Shown: positions 33,602 to 41,241 of the stretch, piece by piece
How the letters are laid out: each line of letters opens with the position of its first letter
Position numbering within the stretch: position 1 is the first letter of the stretch
Assembly (NCBI RefSeq): GCF_002934265.1
Contig: NZ_PTIX01000039.1
Location: 1-57,554, forward strand
Direction: 5' to 3'
DNA from: Actinokineospora auranticolor
Lineage (GTDB): Bacteria > Actinomycetota > Actinomycetes > Mycobacteriales > Pseudonocardiaceae
DNA: 57,554 nt
Translations under genes and position numbers: made by a program
Notes under the pieces: generated by a model
The model's input: the letters and a program-made list of their open reading frames with translations, nothing else
The model's database searches: none
Told to the model about the DNA's origin: nothing

Positions 33602-33704
33602 GGGTTCGGGCGTCCTCGCGGGTTCGGGCGTCCTCGCGGGTTCGGGCGTCCTCGCGGGTTCGGGCGTCCTCGCGGGTTCGGGCGTCCTCGCGGGTTCGGG
33701 CGTT
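33602..33704. repeat. 18-bp tandem repeat, 5 full units plus 13 bases
   Basis: The unit GGGTTCGGGCGTCCTCGC starts at 33602 and repeats without change at 33620, 33638, 33656 and 33674, with a partial copy from 33692. Because the unit is a multiple of three it reads as a hexapeptide repeat in every frame. On the minus strand it gives N-A-R-T-R-E-D-A-R-T-R-E-D-like text, which I remember as frequent in intergenic spacers of Amycolatopsis and relatives. No spacers, so not a CRISPR array. Confidence 0.9.
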
Positions 33705-34085
33705 GCAGAGCCGGGAGCCGGGAGCCGCACTTCCCACGGCAACCCCGCGGCAACAAGCGGGCCAACACCGACAACTCCGCATTGCCCGCCGCTCAAGGCA
33801 AAGCACCGACCGCGATGGGCCGCTGCTTGCCCGGTTCGCATGCGCAGTGCATCCTGATCGTGACTTTCGGTTGTCCGCCCCGCGCGGCCCGACCGATCAC
33901 CGACCGCATGTTGCAATCAGCCTTTCCCTGTCTCAACTGCTGGAATATCCGGCTACCCACGCACGGGGCCCAAACCCGGCGCTAGGCTCGTTCGGCCCGG
34001 GTGATGCCCGCCTGCGGGAAGCCGGGCGTGCCAACCGATCGGTGGGAACAGCGAATCTCCGCTTCCCTTCGGGGCCAACCGCAAG
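33705..34085. other. non-coding stretch between the repeat and the DUF2470 operon
   Basis: About 380 bases of normal GC content. Open frames cross it (for example 33599-33985 plus), but they begin in the tandem repeat and show no family features. I see the promoter of the DUF2470 operon at the right end and nothing else. Confidence 0.5.
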
Positions 34086-34099
34086 TTAGGGTGACCTAA
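34081..34099. promoter_or_regulatory. DtxR/IdeR iron-box-like site before the DUF2470 operon
   Basis: TTAGG-GTGA-CCTAA (34086-34099) has perfect TTAGG/CCTAA arms; the 19 bases 34081-34099 match the iron-box consensus TTAGGTTAGGCTAACCTAA at 14 positions by my count. It ends 4 bases before the AGGAGG ribosome binding site of the gene at 34115, where a bound repressor would block transcription. DtxR/IdeR represses such promoters when Fe(II) is plentiful. Confidence 0.75.
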
Positions 34100-34114
34100 C
34101 CACAGGAGGTGGAC

Positions 34115-34909
34115 GTGACCAGAACGGACGCGCCGCGTCCCCCGGCCCCGCACCCGGCCGAGCGGGCTCGGACGATGGCCACGTTGGGTGGCCGGGCGAC
34201 GCTCGTCCCCGCCGCCGAGGTGGCCGAGGCCGAGTCGGCCGATCGGGTTTCCCCACTGCTGCACCACGTGCACTGCGACGGCTCCGTGAGCGTCCTGCTG
34301 CCCGCCGACCACCACCTGGTCGCGACCGCGTGGCAGGCACCGCGGGGGGAGGTGGCGACGATGGTCGAGTTGGCCGACGCCGCTCCCGTCCCGTTGCGCG
34401 AGCCCATCCGCGGCCTGCTCTGGATCACCGGCTGGCTCCGCGCGCTCAGCGACGACGAGGCGCGCGAGCAGGCCGTCCTGGTCGCCGACGACCGCCCCGA
34501 CCCGCGGCTGCTCGACGTCGGCCACGGTGCCACGCTGCTGCGCCTGGTCCCCGCCTCCCTCGTCCTCGCCGACGCCGAGGGGTCGCACTCGGTGTCGCTG
34601 GCCGCCTTCGCCGAGGCCGAGCCCGACCCGTTCGCCACCTTCGAGGCGGGCTGGCTCCGCCACCTGGAGCTCTCGCACACCGACGTCGTCGGCGCCCTGG
34701 TCCGCCACCTCCCCGAGGACCTGCGCGGCGGCCACGTCCGCCCGCTCGGCCTGGACCGGTTCGGCCTGCGGCTGCGGGTCGAGGCCATCGACGCCGACCA
34801 CGACGTGCGGCTGGCCTTCTCCCGCCCGGTGCGCACGCCGGGTGAGCTCAGCGCCGAGCTGCGCCGCCTGGTGGGTTGCCCGTTCCTGGCGGCGCGCCGC
34901 ACCGGGTAG
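34115..34909 (+). CDS. DUF2470 protein (possible haem-degrading or haem-binding)
   Basis: A 264-residue protein with a DUF2470 domain (about 180-260, H-L-P-E-D-L and G-L-D-R-F-G-L-R-L in context), preceded by a domain with H-H-V-H-C-D-G-S-V-S. DUF2470 domains occur in HugZ-type haem-utilisation proteins with a split-barrel fold. Start GTG 34115, six bases after AGGAGG; GTG 34109 is less well spaced. The iron-box-like site directly in front suggests expression under iron limitation. First gene of a three-gene set. Confidence 0.8.
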   Translation: MTRTDAPRPPAPHPAERARTMATLGGRATLVPAAEVAEAESADRVSPLLHHVHCDGSVSVLLPADHHLVATAWQAPRGEVATMVELADAAPVPLREPIRGLLWITGWLRALSDDEAREQAVLVADDRPDPRLLDVGHGATLLRLVPASLVLADAEGSHSVSLAAFAEAEPDPFATFEAGWLRHLELSHTDVVGALVRHLPEDLRGGHVRPLGLDRFGLRLRVEAIDADHDVRLAFSRPVRTPGELSAELRRLVGCPFLAARRTG

Positions 34910-34919
34910 CTTCCCGCTG

Positions 34920-35726
34920 GTGGCGAACCTGCGGGCGTGGCTCGCGCCGGAGCGACCCGGCGACGACCTGATCACCGATCCCGAGCAGCGGCGGCTGGTG
35001 CGGATCGAGCTGCTCATCGTCTTCGCCGTCACCCTCGGCCTGTCCGGGCTGAGCAGCCTGCTGTCCCTTGTGGACGCGCTGCTGCAGCCGGTGGCGCTGG
35101 ACCAGCAGTCGGTCGCGATCAACGTGCCGCAGGCCGACATCGGGCTGATCGACCTGCTCAAGCAGCTGCTCGGCGTGGTCCGGCTGACCGCGTGGGGCGC
35201 GTTGGGCCTGTACCTGCTCTACCGCGCGGGCACCCGCCTGCCCGCGATCGGCCTCGACGGCACCCGCAAGGGCCGGGACTCGGCGGGTGGTGTCGGCCTG
35301 GCCGCCCTGATCGGCCTGCCCGGTCTGGCGTTCTACCTGGTCGCGCACGCCATGGGGCTCAACCTCGCGGTCGCCCCGTCGACCCTGGACGACTCGTGGT
35401 GGCGCCCCGTCGCGCTGACGCTCCTCGCGGCGGGCAACGCCTGGGCCGAGGAGGTCCTGGTGGTCGGCTACCTGATCACCCGCCTGCGCCACCTCGGCCT
35501 CAAGGAGAACGGCTCGCTCGTCTTCGCCGCCGTCCTGCGCGGTTCGTACCACCTCTACCAGGGCTTCGGCGGCTTCCTCGGGAACGTCGTCATGGGCCTG
35601 GTCTTCGGCCGGGTGTGGCAGCGCACCAACCGGTTGTGGCCGCTGGTCATCGCGCACACCCTGCTCGACTTCATCGCCTTCGTCGGCTACTCCCTGCTGC
35701 GCGGGAAGGTCTCATGGCTGCCGTGA
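34920..35726 (+). CDS. CPBP-family intramembrane metalloprotease
   Basis: A 268-residue protein with about seven hydrophobic segments. The CPBP (Abi/CAAX protease) motifs are present: A-W-A-E-E-V-L-V-V-G-Y-L (E-E-x-x-x-R-like, though R is replaced), R-G-S-Y-H-L-Y-Q-G-F-G-G-F (second motif) and I-A-H-T-L-L-D (third). The family cleaves or processes membrane peptides or prenylated proteins. GTG 34920 is 10 bases after the DUF2470 stop; the long frame from 34527 overlaps that gene and is rejected. Confidence 0.85.
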   Translation: MANLRAWLAPERPGDDLITDPEQRRLVRIELLIVFAVTLGLSGLSSLLSLVDALLQPVALDQQSVAINVPQADIGLIDLLKQLLGVVRLTAWGALGLYLLYRAGTRLPAIGLDGTRKGRDSAGGVGLAALIGLPGLAFYLVAHAMGLNLAVAPSTLDDSWWRPVALTLLAAGNAWAEEVLVVGYLITRLRHLGLKENGSLVFAAVLRGSYHLYQGFGGFLGNVVMGLVFGRVWQRTNRLWPLVIAHTLLDFIAFVGYSLLRGKVSWLP

Positions 35727-36148
35727 CCCGGATCGCCGCCGTCGCGCTCCTGCTGCTCGCGACCGCCTGCGACAGCGCACCTCCCGCACCCCGGAAGTCG
35801 GGCACCGGCGAACTCCGCACCGACCTCGACCCGCTCGTCAAGCGCTTCCCGGCGCTGGCCGGGGCCACAAAAGCCGTGTGGATGTCCGGCACCCTGGGCG
35901 ACGACCGCGTCCCCGGACCGTCCACGTACTGGATCGACGCGATCGTCACCCTCCCCCAGACGACGATCACCGACGGGGATGTCCAAGGCACGGAAACTCC
36001 CGCCGTCGTCGAAGGTCTCCGGGGCCACCTCCCCGCGGGCCCCTACCGAACCGGCAAGTCCCTCGACGCCATGTTCTCCTCCCAGGGCTGGCAGACCACG
36101 GCCTACCTGGTCGAGAACACGGTCGTCCTAGTGGCCACCGGCCAGTAG
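35714..36148 (+). CDS. small lipoprotein (144 aa)
   Basis: Signal peptide with lipobox A-T-A-C (Cys19), then a Pro-rich linker and a soluble domain of about 115 residues (A-G-A-T-K-A-V-W-M-S-G-T-L-G, Y-W-I-D-A-I-V-T-L). It overlaps the end of the protease gene by 13 bases; ATG 35714 follows GGGAAGG, while a GTG at 35723 gives a shorter protein. The domain is unfamiliar. Third gene in the operon behind the iron-box-like site, so an iron-linked surface function is possible (inference). Confidence 0.75.
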   Translation: MAAVTRIAAVALLLLATACDSAPPAPRKSGTGELRTDLDPLVKRFPALAGATKAVWMSGTLGDDRVPGPSTYWIDAIVTLPQTTITDGDVQGTETPAVVEGLRGHLPAGPYRTGKSLDAMFSSQGWQTTAYLVENTVVLVATGQ

Positions 36149-36547
36149 CCCCACCCCGATCGACACCACCCCGACGGCCAGCGACACCGCGCCGAGCCAG
36201 ATCAACGCGATCAGCCGGTTCGGCCTGGTCACCTCGCCGCGCCCCATCGACGAGAAGAAGAACCCGGCGGAGATGAGCGCCGCCGCGACGGGCACGCCGA
36301 GCCGCGCGGCCCACCCGATCGCGCCGTCGAGCCCGGCCGCGTCGGCTAAGAGCAGGCAGACGAGGCCGAGGGTGACCAGGACGCCGGCGTGCGCGTGCCC
36401 CGCGCGGGCGAACTTCTGCTGGAACGGCGTGAGCTTCTGCTGCCCCCGGGCCACGCGCATGAGGAACCAGCCGCCGAACTCGATGCCGACGATGGTGAGC
36501 AGGACCGCGCCCGCGAGGTAGCGGCTGGGATCGGTGAGGGTGATCAT
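36128..36547 (-). CDS. four-helix membrane protein, unknown
   Basis: A 139-residue hydrophobic protein: V-L-L-T-I-V-G-I-E-F-G-G-W-F-L, then K-F-A-R-A-G-H-A-H-A-G-V-L-V-T-L-G, then two more helices. The A-G-H-A-H-A-G motif is striking and would sit at a membrane interface, a pattern seen in some haem or quinone-handling small proteins, but I cannot assign it. It converges with the lipoprotein gene, overlapping it by 21 bp. A GTTACGTAAC palindrome lies 18 bases upstream of the start. Confidence 0.72.
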   Translation of the reverse strand: MITLTDPSRYLAGAVLLTIVGIEFGGWFLMRVARGQQKLTPFQQKFARAGHAHAGVLVTLGLVCLLLADAAGLDGAIGWAARLGVPVAAALISAGFFFSSMGRGEVTRPNRLIALIWLGAVSLAVGVVSIGVGLLAGGH

Positions 36548-36564
36548 GCCAGAAATATTACATC

Positions 36565-36574
36565 GTTACGTAAC
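36565..36574. promoter_or_regulatory. GTTACGTAAC palindrome in the divergent promoter
   Basis: A perfect 10-bp palindrome in the 82-bp gap between the membrane protein (36547) and the ligase (36630). Its GTTAC/GTAAC half-sites are the same as at 6772-6793. Confidence 0.5.
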
Positions 36575-36629
36575 AGTGTTTCAAGAGTTTAGGCTGGCGG
36601 GAGGCCGTCGGTCCGGGTAGCAAGGGGCC

Positions 36630-38081
36630 ATGGCCGGGCTGGGCGAGTACCGACGCAAGCGGGACGCGGGGCGCACCCCCGAGCCCGTGCCCGCCGGTGA
36701 CGCGCTCCCGCGGGGCGACGACGACACCTTCGTCATCCAGGAGCACCACGCCAGCAGGCTGCACTGGGACGTGCGCCTGGAGCGCGACGGCGTGCTGGTG
36801 AGCTGGGCCGTGCCGAAAGGGCTGCCGACCGAACCCGGCGACATCCGGCTCGCCGTGCACACCGAGGACCACCCCATGGAGTACGCGACCTTCGAGGGCG
36901 AGATCCCGAAGGGCGAGTACGGCGGCGGTCGCATGTTCATCTGGGACCGGGGCACCTACGAAACGGTGAAGTGGAGCGACCGCGAGGTGGCGGTGGTCTT
37001 CACCGGCGAGCGCGTGCGCGGCAAGTACACGTTCTTCCGCTCGGGCCGCTCGGACAAGGACTGGATGGTCCGCCGCTCCGACCCGCCGCAGCGCGACGAC
37101 TGGGTGCCGCTGCCCACCGCGTTCGAGCCGATGCTCGCGGTACCCGGCCAGTTGCCGCGACCGGAGAACGACGACGACTGGGCGTACGAGTTCAAATGGG
37201 ACGGTGTCCGCGCGCTGGCCCGCGTGGCAGGTGGACGCATCCAGTTGTTCTCCCGCAAGGGGAACAACATCACCGACAGCTACCCCGAGCTGCGCGCGCT
37301 GGGCGAGGAGCTGGGCAGCACGCAGGTCTGGCTCGACGGCGAGGTGGTGGCGTTCGTCGACGGCAAGCCGTCGTTCCCCGCGCTGCAGAAGCGCATCCAC
37401 GTCGACCACGAGCGGCTGACCCGCAAGCTGGCCGCCGAGTACCCGGTGACCTACGTCGTGTTCGACGTCCTGCACCTCGACGGCCGCCCGTGCCTTGACC
37501 TGACCTACGCGCAGCGCCGGGAACTGCTGGTGGGCCTGGGCATCCGCGGCCCGCACTGGAACACCTCACCCAGCTACCCCGGCGAGGGCCCCGCGGTGCT
37601 GGAGACCTCCCGCGACCAGGAGCTGGAGGGGGTGGTCGCCAAGCGGCTGGCGTCGCGCTACCTGCCGGGCAGGCGCGGCGCGGACTGGCTCAAGATCCCC
37701 AACATCCGCACGCTGGAGGTGGTGGTCGGCGGGTGGACGCCCGGGGAGGGCAAGCGCAGCGAGGCGTTCGGGTCGTTGCTGGTCGGCCAGCCGTCCGCGG
37801 CGGGGCTGCGCTACCTCGGCCACGTCGGCACCGGGTTCACCGACGAAGCGCTACGCCTGTTGACGACCAAGCTGCACCGCCTGGGGCGCAAGACTTCGCC
37901 GTTCCACAACGAGGTTCCCACCGACCGCGCCCGGGTCGCGCACTGGGTGCGGCCGACGCTGGTCGGCGAGGTGGTGTTCCTGGCCTGGTCGGCCGACGGC
38001 AGGCTGCGCGCGCCCTCCTGGCGCGGGCTGCGGGTCGACAAGGCACCGTCGGACGTGGAGAGGTGGACCGGCGATGGCTGA
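36630..38081 (+). CDS. ligD: LigD-type ATP-dependent DNA ligase with phosphoesterase domain
   Basis: A 483-residue protein. The N-terminal 3'-phosphoesterase domain (about 30-150) has F-V-I-Q-E-H-H-A-S-R-L-H-W-D-V-R-L-E and P-K-G-E-Y-G-G-G. The ligase domain (about 160-480) has the AMP-binding lysine in Y-E-F-K-W-D-G-V-R (about 188), L-D-G-E-V-V-A and W-L-K-I-P. It seals double-strand breaks in non-homologous end joining. In mycobacteria polymerase, phosphoesterase and ligase are one protein; here the polymerase is a separate, overlapping gene. No Ku gene is in the window. Confidence 0.93.
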   Translation: MAGLGEYRRKRDAGRTPEPVPAGDALPRGDDDTFVIQEHHASRLHWDVRLERDGVLVSWAVPKGLPTEPGDIRLAVHTEDHPMEYATFEGEIPKGEYGGGRMFIWDRGTYETVKWSDREVAVVFTGERVRGKYTFFRSGRSDKDWMVRRSDPPQRDDWVPLPTAFEPMLAVPGQLPRPENDDDWAYEFKWDGVRALARVAGGRIQLFSRKGNNITDSYPELRALGEELGSTQVWLDGEVVAFVDGKPSFPALQKRIHVDHERLTRKLAAEYPVTYVVFDVLHLDGRPCLDLTYAQRRELLVGLGIRGPHWNTSPSYPGEGPAVLETSRDQELEGVVAKRLASRYLPGRRGADWLKIPNIRTLEVVVGGWTPGEGKRSEAFGSLLVGQPSAAGLRYLGHVGTGFTDEALRLLTTKLHRLGRKTSPFHNEVPTDRARVAHWVRPTLVGEVVFLAWSADGRLRAPSWRGLRVDKAPSDVERWTGDG

Positions 38082-38985
38082 GGACGTGCTCGTCGACGTC
38101 GACGGCAGGCGGTTGAAGCTGACCAACCTGGACAAGCTCCTCTACCCGGACGACGGCTTCAGCAAGGCCGACGTGATCAACTACTACAGCCGCGCGGCCC
38201 CCGTGCTCACCCCGCACCTGCTCGACCGCCCCGTCACCTTCCGCCGCTTCCCCGACGGCGTGGCCGCGCCGGGCTTCTTCGAGAAGAACGCCGCCCGGCA
38301 CGCCCCGGACTGGATCCGCACCGTCACCATCGAGACCCCGGGCAGCTCGACGGGCGCGGAGAGCCTGGACTTCGCGCTGTTGGGCGACCTGCCGTCCCTG
38401 GTGTGGGCGGCCAACCTGGCGGGCCTGGAACTGCACGTTCCACAGTGGACGATCGGACCGCGCGGCGGCAAGCAACCACCGGACCGCCTGGTGTTCGACC
38501 TCGACCCGGGCCCACCCGCCACCGTCGTCGAGTGCTGCGCGGTGGCCCGCCGCCTGCGCGACCTCCTGGCCGAGGACGGCTTCGAGGCCATCGCGAAAAC
38601 CAGTGGTTCCAAGGGAATGCAGCTCTACACCGCGATCACCACGACGTCGACCACCCGCCCGTCGGAGTACGCCAAGGCCCTCGCCGAGCGGCTGGAGCGG
38701 GAGATGCCGGAGCTGGTCGTCTCCCGGATGGCGAAGAACCTGCGCCCCCGCAAGGTCTTCATCGACTGGAGCCAGAACAACCCGCACAAGACCACCGTCG
38801 CCCCGTACTCCCTGCGCGCCCGCCCCCTCCCCACGGTCTCCACCCCCCTGACCTGGCCCGAAGTCGAGCGCTGCCGCAAACCGGCCGACCTGACCTTCAC
38901 CGCCGACGACGTCCTGGACCGCATCGACGACCACGGCGACCTCTTCGCGCCCCTGCTCACCAAGGGCCCCCGCCTCCCCCGCTAG
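38074..38985 (+). CDS. LigD-type polymerase/primase domain protein
   Basis: A 303-residue NHEJ polymerase of the archaeo-eukaryotic primase superfamily. Visible: L-T-N-L-D-K-L-L-Y-P, R-F-P-D-G-V, F-F-E-K-N, L-V-F-D-L-D-P-G (metal-binding D-x-D, about 141), K-T-S-G-S-K-G and F-I-D-W-S-Q-N-N. It adds NTPs/dNTPs at break ends before ligation. It overlaps the ligase gene by 8 bases, and the two together replace the fused LigD. It converges with the DM13 gene. Confidence 0.93.
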   Translation: MAEDVLVDVDGRRLKLTNLDKLLYPDDGFSKADVINYYSRAAPVLTPHLLDRPVTFRRFPDGVAAPGFFEKNAARHAPDWIRTVTIETPGSSTGAESLDFALLGDLPSLVWAANLAGLELHVPQWTIGPRGGKQPPDRLVFDLDPGPPATVVECCAVARRLRDLLAEDGFEAIAKTSGSKGMQLYTAITTTSTTRPSEYAKALAERLEREMPELVVSRMAKNLRPRKVFIDWSQNNPHKTTVAPYSLRARPLPTVSTPLTWPEVERCRKPADLTFTADDVLDRIDDHGDLFAPLLTKGPRLPR

Positions 38986-39545
38986 AGCTCCAGCGGGGCG
39001 GAGCCGAAGGCGACGTTGAACCGGTCGCACCATATGACGACGCTGCGCAGGCCCTTGAGGTCCGCACCGGCCGGGATGGGGTAGTTCTGGTTGCCGTCGG
39101 TGGCCTTCAACTCGCCCAGTGGGACCGTGCGGGCGTCGTCGTAGGCGTGCCAGCCGGCGCCCGCGGGGGTCTCCGCCAGCCACACGTGCACGTCCGGGCC
39201 GTCGGAGGTGGAGAAGCCCTCCAAGCGCAGGACGCGGGCGCCGCCCTATTCGAGCACCCGGGCCACGCCACTCGTCGGGTGTTCCTGGCTGACGAAGGAA
39301 CCCTCGGCGAGCACCCGGGGACCCGTCGGCACGGTCGTGGTCGTCGTGGTTGCCGTGGTTGCCGTCGAGGAGGAGGTTGCGGGTGCGCTGGTCGCGGGCG
39401 GCTGGAACGCATCGGGCAACGCCTCGTCCACCGTGCTCCGGGTGAACAGGCGCCACGGTTCGAAAGCCCACAACCCCACCGCCAGGGCCACCACCGCGAC
39501 AACAAGTCCAACTCGAACCACTCTTCTACGCAACAAACCACGCAT
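38982..39545 (-). pseudogene. DM13-domain membrane protein interrupted by an in-frame TAG
   Basis: From ATG 39545 (AAAGGA upstream) the frame encodes a transmembrane helix (V-R-V-G-L-V-V-A-V-V-A), a Thr/Pro linker and the start of a DM13 domain (G-S-F-V-S-Q-E-H-P-T-S-G-V-A-R-V-L-E). A TAG at 39246-39248 stops it. The same frame continues directly with G-G-A-R-V-L-R-L-E-G-F-S-T-S-D-G-P-D-V-H-V-W-L and runs to a normal stop at 38982, with the expected cysteine (V-I-W-C-D-R-F). So one substitution breaks an otherwise intact gene of about 187 residues. It may be a recent pseudogene, a sequencing error or, less likely, read-through. Confidence 0.85.
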
Positions 39546-39660
39546 GCAATCCATCCTTTGCTTAACAAACCGGCAGCAAGCACGGCGATCTGCGGCTTTC
39601 TTCGCCGTTTCACCCGCGCGCAGGCGGCGGTTTGCGAATTCACTGGCTACCCTCGACCCC

Positions 39661-40896
39661 GTGAGCGACCACATCCCGGACGTCCCCGATGCCGACCTGC
39701 CCGCACCCCGGGTGGACAGCGAAGTCGGACCGCTGCGCACGGTGTTGCTGCACCGGCCCGGCAACGAGCTCAAGCGTCTCACCCCGCGCAACAACGACCA
39801 ACTGCTGTTCGACAGCATCCCGTGGGTCGACCGCGCACAGGATGAGCACGACGCTTTCGGCGAGGTGCTGACCGGGCGCGGGGTCGAGGTGATGCTGCTG
39901 TCGGACAGCCTGGTCGTGGCGCTGGCCGACGAGCGGGCGCACGCCGCCGCCGCGGCCACCGCCGTCGACCGGCGCAGGCTGGGCACCGAGCTGGCCGACG
40001 CGCTCAGCGCCTACCTGTCCACTGTGGACGCCAAGGGTCTAGCCGACGTGCTGATGAGCGGCATGACCTTCGAGGAACTGCCCGCCGCCGAGGGCGCGTC
40101 GCTGGTGCGCAAGATGCACCACCCGCACGACTTCGTGGTCGACCCGCTGCCGAACCTGCTGTTCACCCGCGACTCGTCGGTCTGGATCGGCGACCGGGTG
40201 GCCATCGCCTCGCTGGCCATGCCCGCGCGGGCCAGGGAGACCGCGCTGCTGGACCTGATCTACGCCTACCACCCGCGGTTCCGCACGGCGGGCCGCGCGT
40301 ACGGCGCGCACTCGGCCCCCGTCGAGGGCGGCGACGTGCTGCTGCTGGCCCCCGGCGTGATCGCCATCGGGGTCGGCGAGCGCACCACGCCCGCGGGCGC
40401 CGAGTCGCTGGCCCGCTCGGCCTTCCGCGACGGCCTGGCGCACACCGTGCTGGCCGTGCCGATCGCCCAGGACCGGGCCACCATGCACCTGGACACCGTG
40501 TGCACGATGGTCGACCGCGACGCCGTGGTCATGTACCCGGCGGTGCGCGACACGCTGCGCGCCTACTCGCTGCGGCCCGACGGCGCGGGCGGCGTGCGGG
40601 TGGACGGGCCGGAGCCGTTCCTCGACGCGGCGGCGACCGCGATGGGCATCGACCGGCTGCGGGTCATCGACACCGGCCTCGACCCGGTGACCGCCGAGCG
40701 CGAGCAGTGGGACGACGGCAACAACACCCTGGCCGTGGCGCCGGGCGTGGTCGTGGCCTACGAGCGCAACGTGGAGACGAACGCGCGCCTGGAGGACGCG
40801 GGGATCGAGGTGCTGCGGATCAGCGGTTCGGAGCTGGGCACGGGTCGCGGCGGGCCGCGGTGCATGTCCTGCCCCGTGCACCGGGCAGCGCTCTAG
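39661..40896 (+). CDS. arcA: arginine deiminase
   Basis: A 411-residue enzyme converting arginine to citrulline and ammonia. Family features: V-L-L-H-R-P-G-N-E-L, L-L-F-T-R-D-S-S, M-H-L-D-T-V-C-T-M-V-D (catalytic His and Asp), N-N-x-L in D-D-G-N-N-T-L and the nucleophile cysteine in G-G-P-R-C-M-S-C-P near the C-terminus. It starts at GTG 39661, giving a normal N-terminus; the long open frame from 39208 lies opposite the DM13 gene. The usual partners arcB, arcC and arcD are absent, so it acts alone or with distant genes. Confidence 0.95.
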   Translation: MSDHIPDVPDADLPAPRVDSEVGPLRTVLLHRPGNELKRLTPRNNDQLLFDSIPWVDRAQDEHDAFGEVLTGRGVEVMLLSDSLVVALADERAHAAAAATAVDRRRLGTELADALSAYLSTVDAKGLADVLMSGMTFEELPAAEGASLVRKMHHPHDFVVDPLPNLLFTRDSSVWIGDRVAIASLAMPARARETALLDLIYAYHPRFRTAGRAYGAHSAPVEGGDVLLLAPGVIAIGVGERTTPAGAESLARSAFRDGLAHTVLAVPIAQDRATMHLDTVCTMVDRDAVVMYPAVRDTLRAYSLRPDGAGGVRVDGPEPFLDAAATAMGIDRLRVIDTGLDPVTAEREQWDDGNNTLAVAPGVVVAYERNVETNARLEDAGIEVLRISGSELGTGRGGPRCMSCPVHRAAL

Positions 40897-40899
40897 GGG

Positions 40900-40998
40900 T
40901 CAGGCGAGCAGCCACCGGAGCGTGAGGAACGCGAGCGTCCCGAACACCACGAGCAGCGCGCTCGCGGCCGCCGCGGGCCAACGCCAGTCGGACTCCAT
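40900..40998 (-). CDS. 32-residue single-helix membrane peptide
   Basis: ATG 40998 follows GAGGAGG (11 bases upstream) and encodes M-E-S-D-W-R-W-P-A-A-A-A followed by one hydrophobic helix and L-R-W-L-L-A. It is short but has a good ribosome binding site and a plausible one-helix design. It converges with arcA (4 bases apart) and shares its upstream region with ferritin. Function unknown. Confidence 0.55.
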   Translation of the reverse strand: MESDWRWPAAAASALLVVFGTLAFLTLRWLLA

Positions 40999-41104
40999 AT
41001 CGCCACGTACCTCCTCAGCAGAACTGACCGGCCGATCCTTCCACCTCGCGGGCGGATGCGCAGCGTGGAAGACTTACCCGATGCGGTGAACTCGACCGCC
41101 GAAG

Positions 41105-41170
41105 TTAGGAATGCCTATCCTTGTGGTTAGGCACGCCTATCCTGAAAAAGCAATTCCAAGGCTTGCCTAA
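41105..41170. promoter_or_regulatory. three iron-box-like sites upstream of ferritin
   Basis: TTAGGAATGCCTAT (41105-41118), TTAGGCACGCCTAT (41127-41140) and, inverted, TTAGGCAAGCCTTG (41170-41157) all show the TTAGG-N4-CCTA-like core of DtxR/IdeR boxes. The first two are 22 bp apart (two helical turns) and share GTTAGG-N-A-Y-GCCTATCCT. They end about 70 bp before the ferritin ATG. In mycobacteria tandem IdeR boxes upstream of bfrB mediate activation by iron-loaded IdeR. Confidence 0.75.
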
Positions 41171-41241
41171 CGTGATCGAAATAGCCTGCCACCCGGGTGA
41201 TTAAACGCGTCAAAAGCGCTATTCCGGGGTAGGTTCGAACC

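Noticed and set aside
33602..33704. Possible CRISPR array
   Set aside because: Units are 18 bp, directly tandem, without spacers, and no cas genes are near.
33010..33774. 254-codon minus-strand frame through the repeat array
   Set aside because: Gly/Trp/Arg-rich composition is what the G-rich strand gives; no ribosome binding site or family.
31993..34089. 698-codon plus-strand open frame across the C-rich tract
   Set aside because: It starts antisense to a membrane protein gene and continues through low-complexity DNA and the tandem repeat; no start signal or domain.
39208..39660. N-terminal extension of arginine deiminase
   Set aside because: The extra 151 residues are antisense to the DM13 gene; the family N-terminus begins at GTG 39661.
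39661..40896. Complete arginine deiminase pathway operon
   Set aside because: arcB, arcC and arcD are absent; only arcA is present, flanked by unrelated genes.
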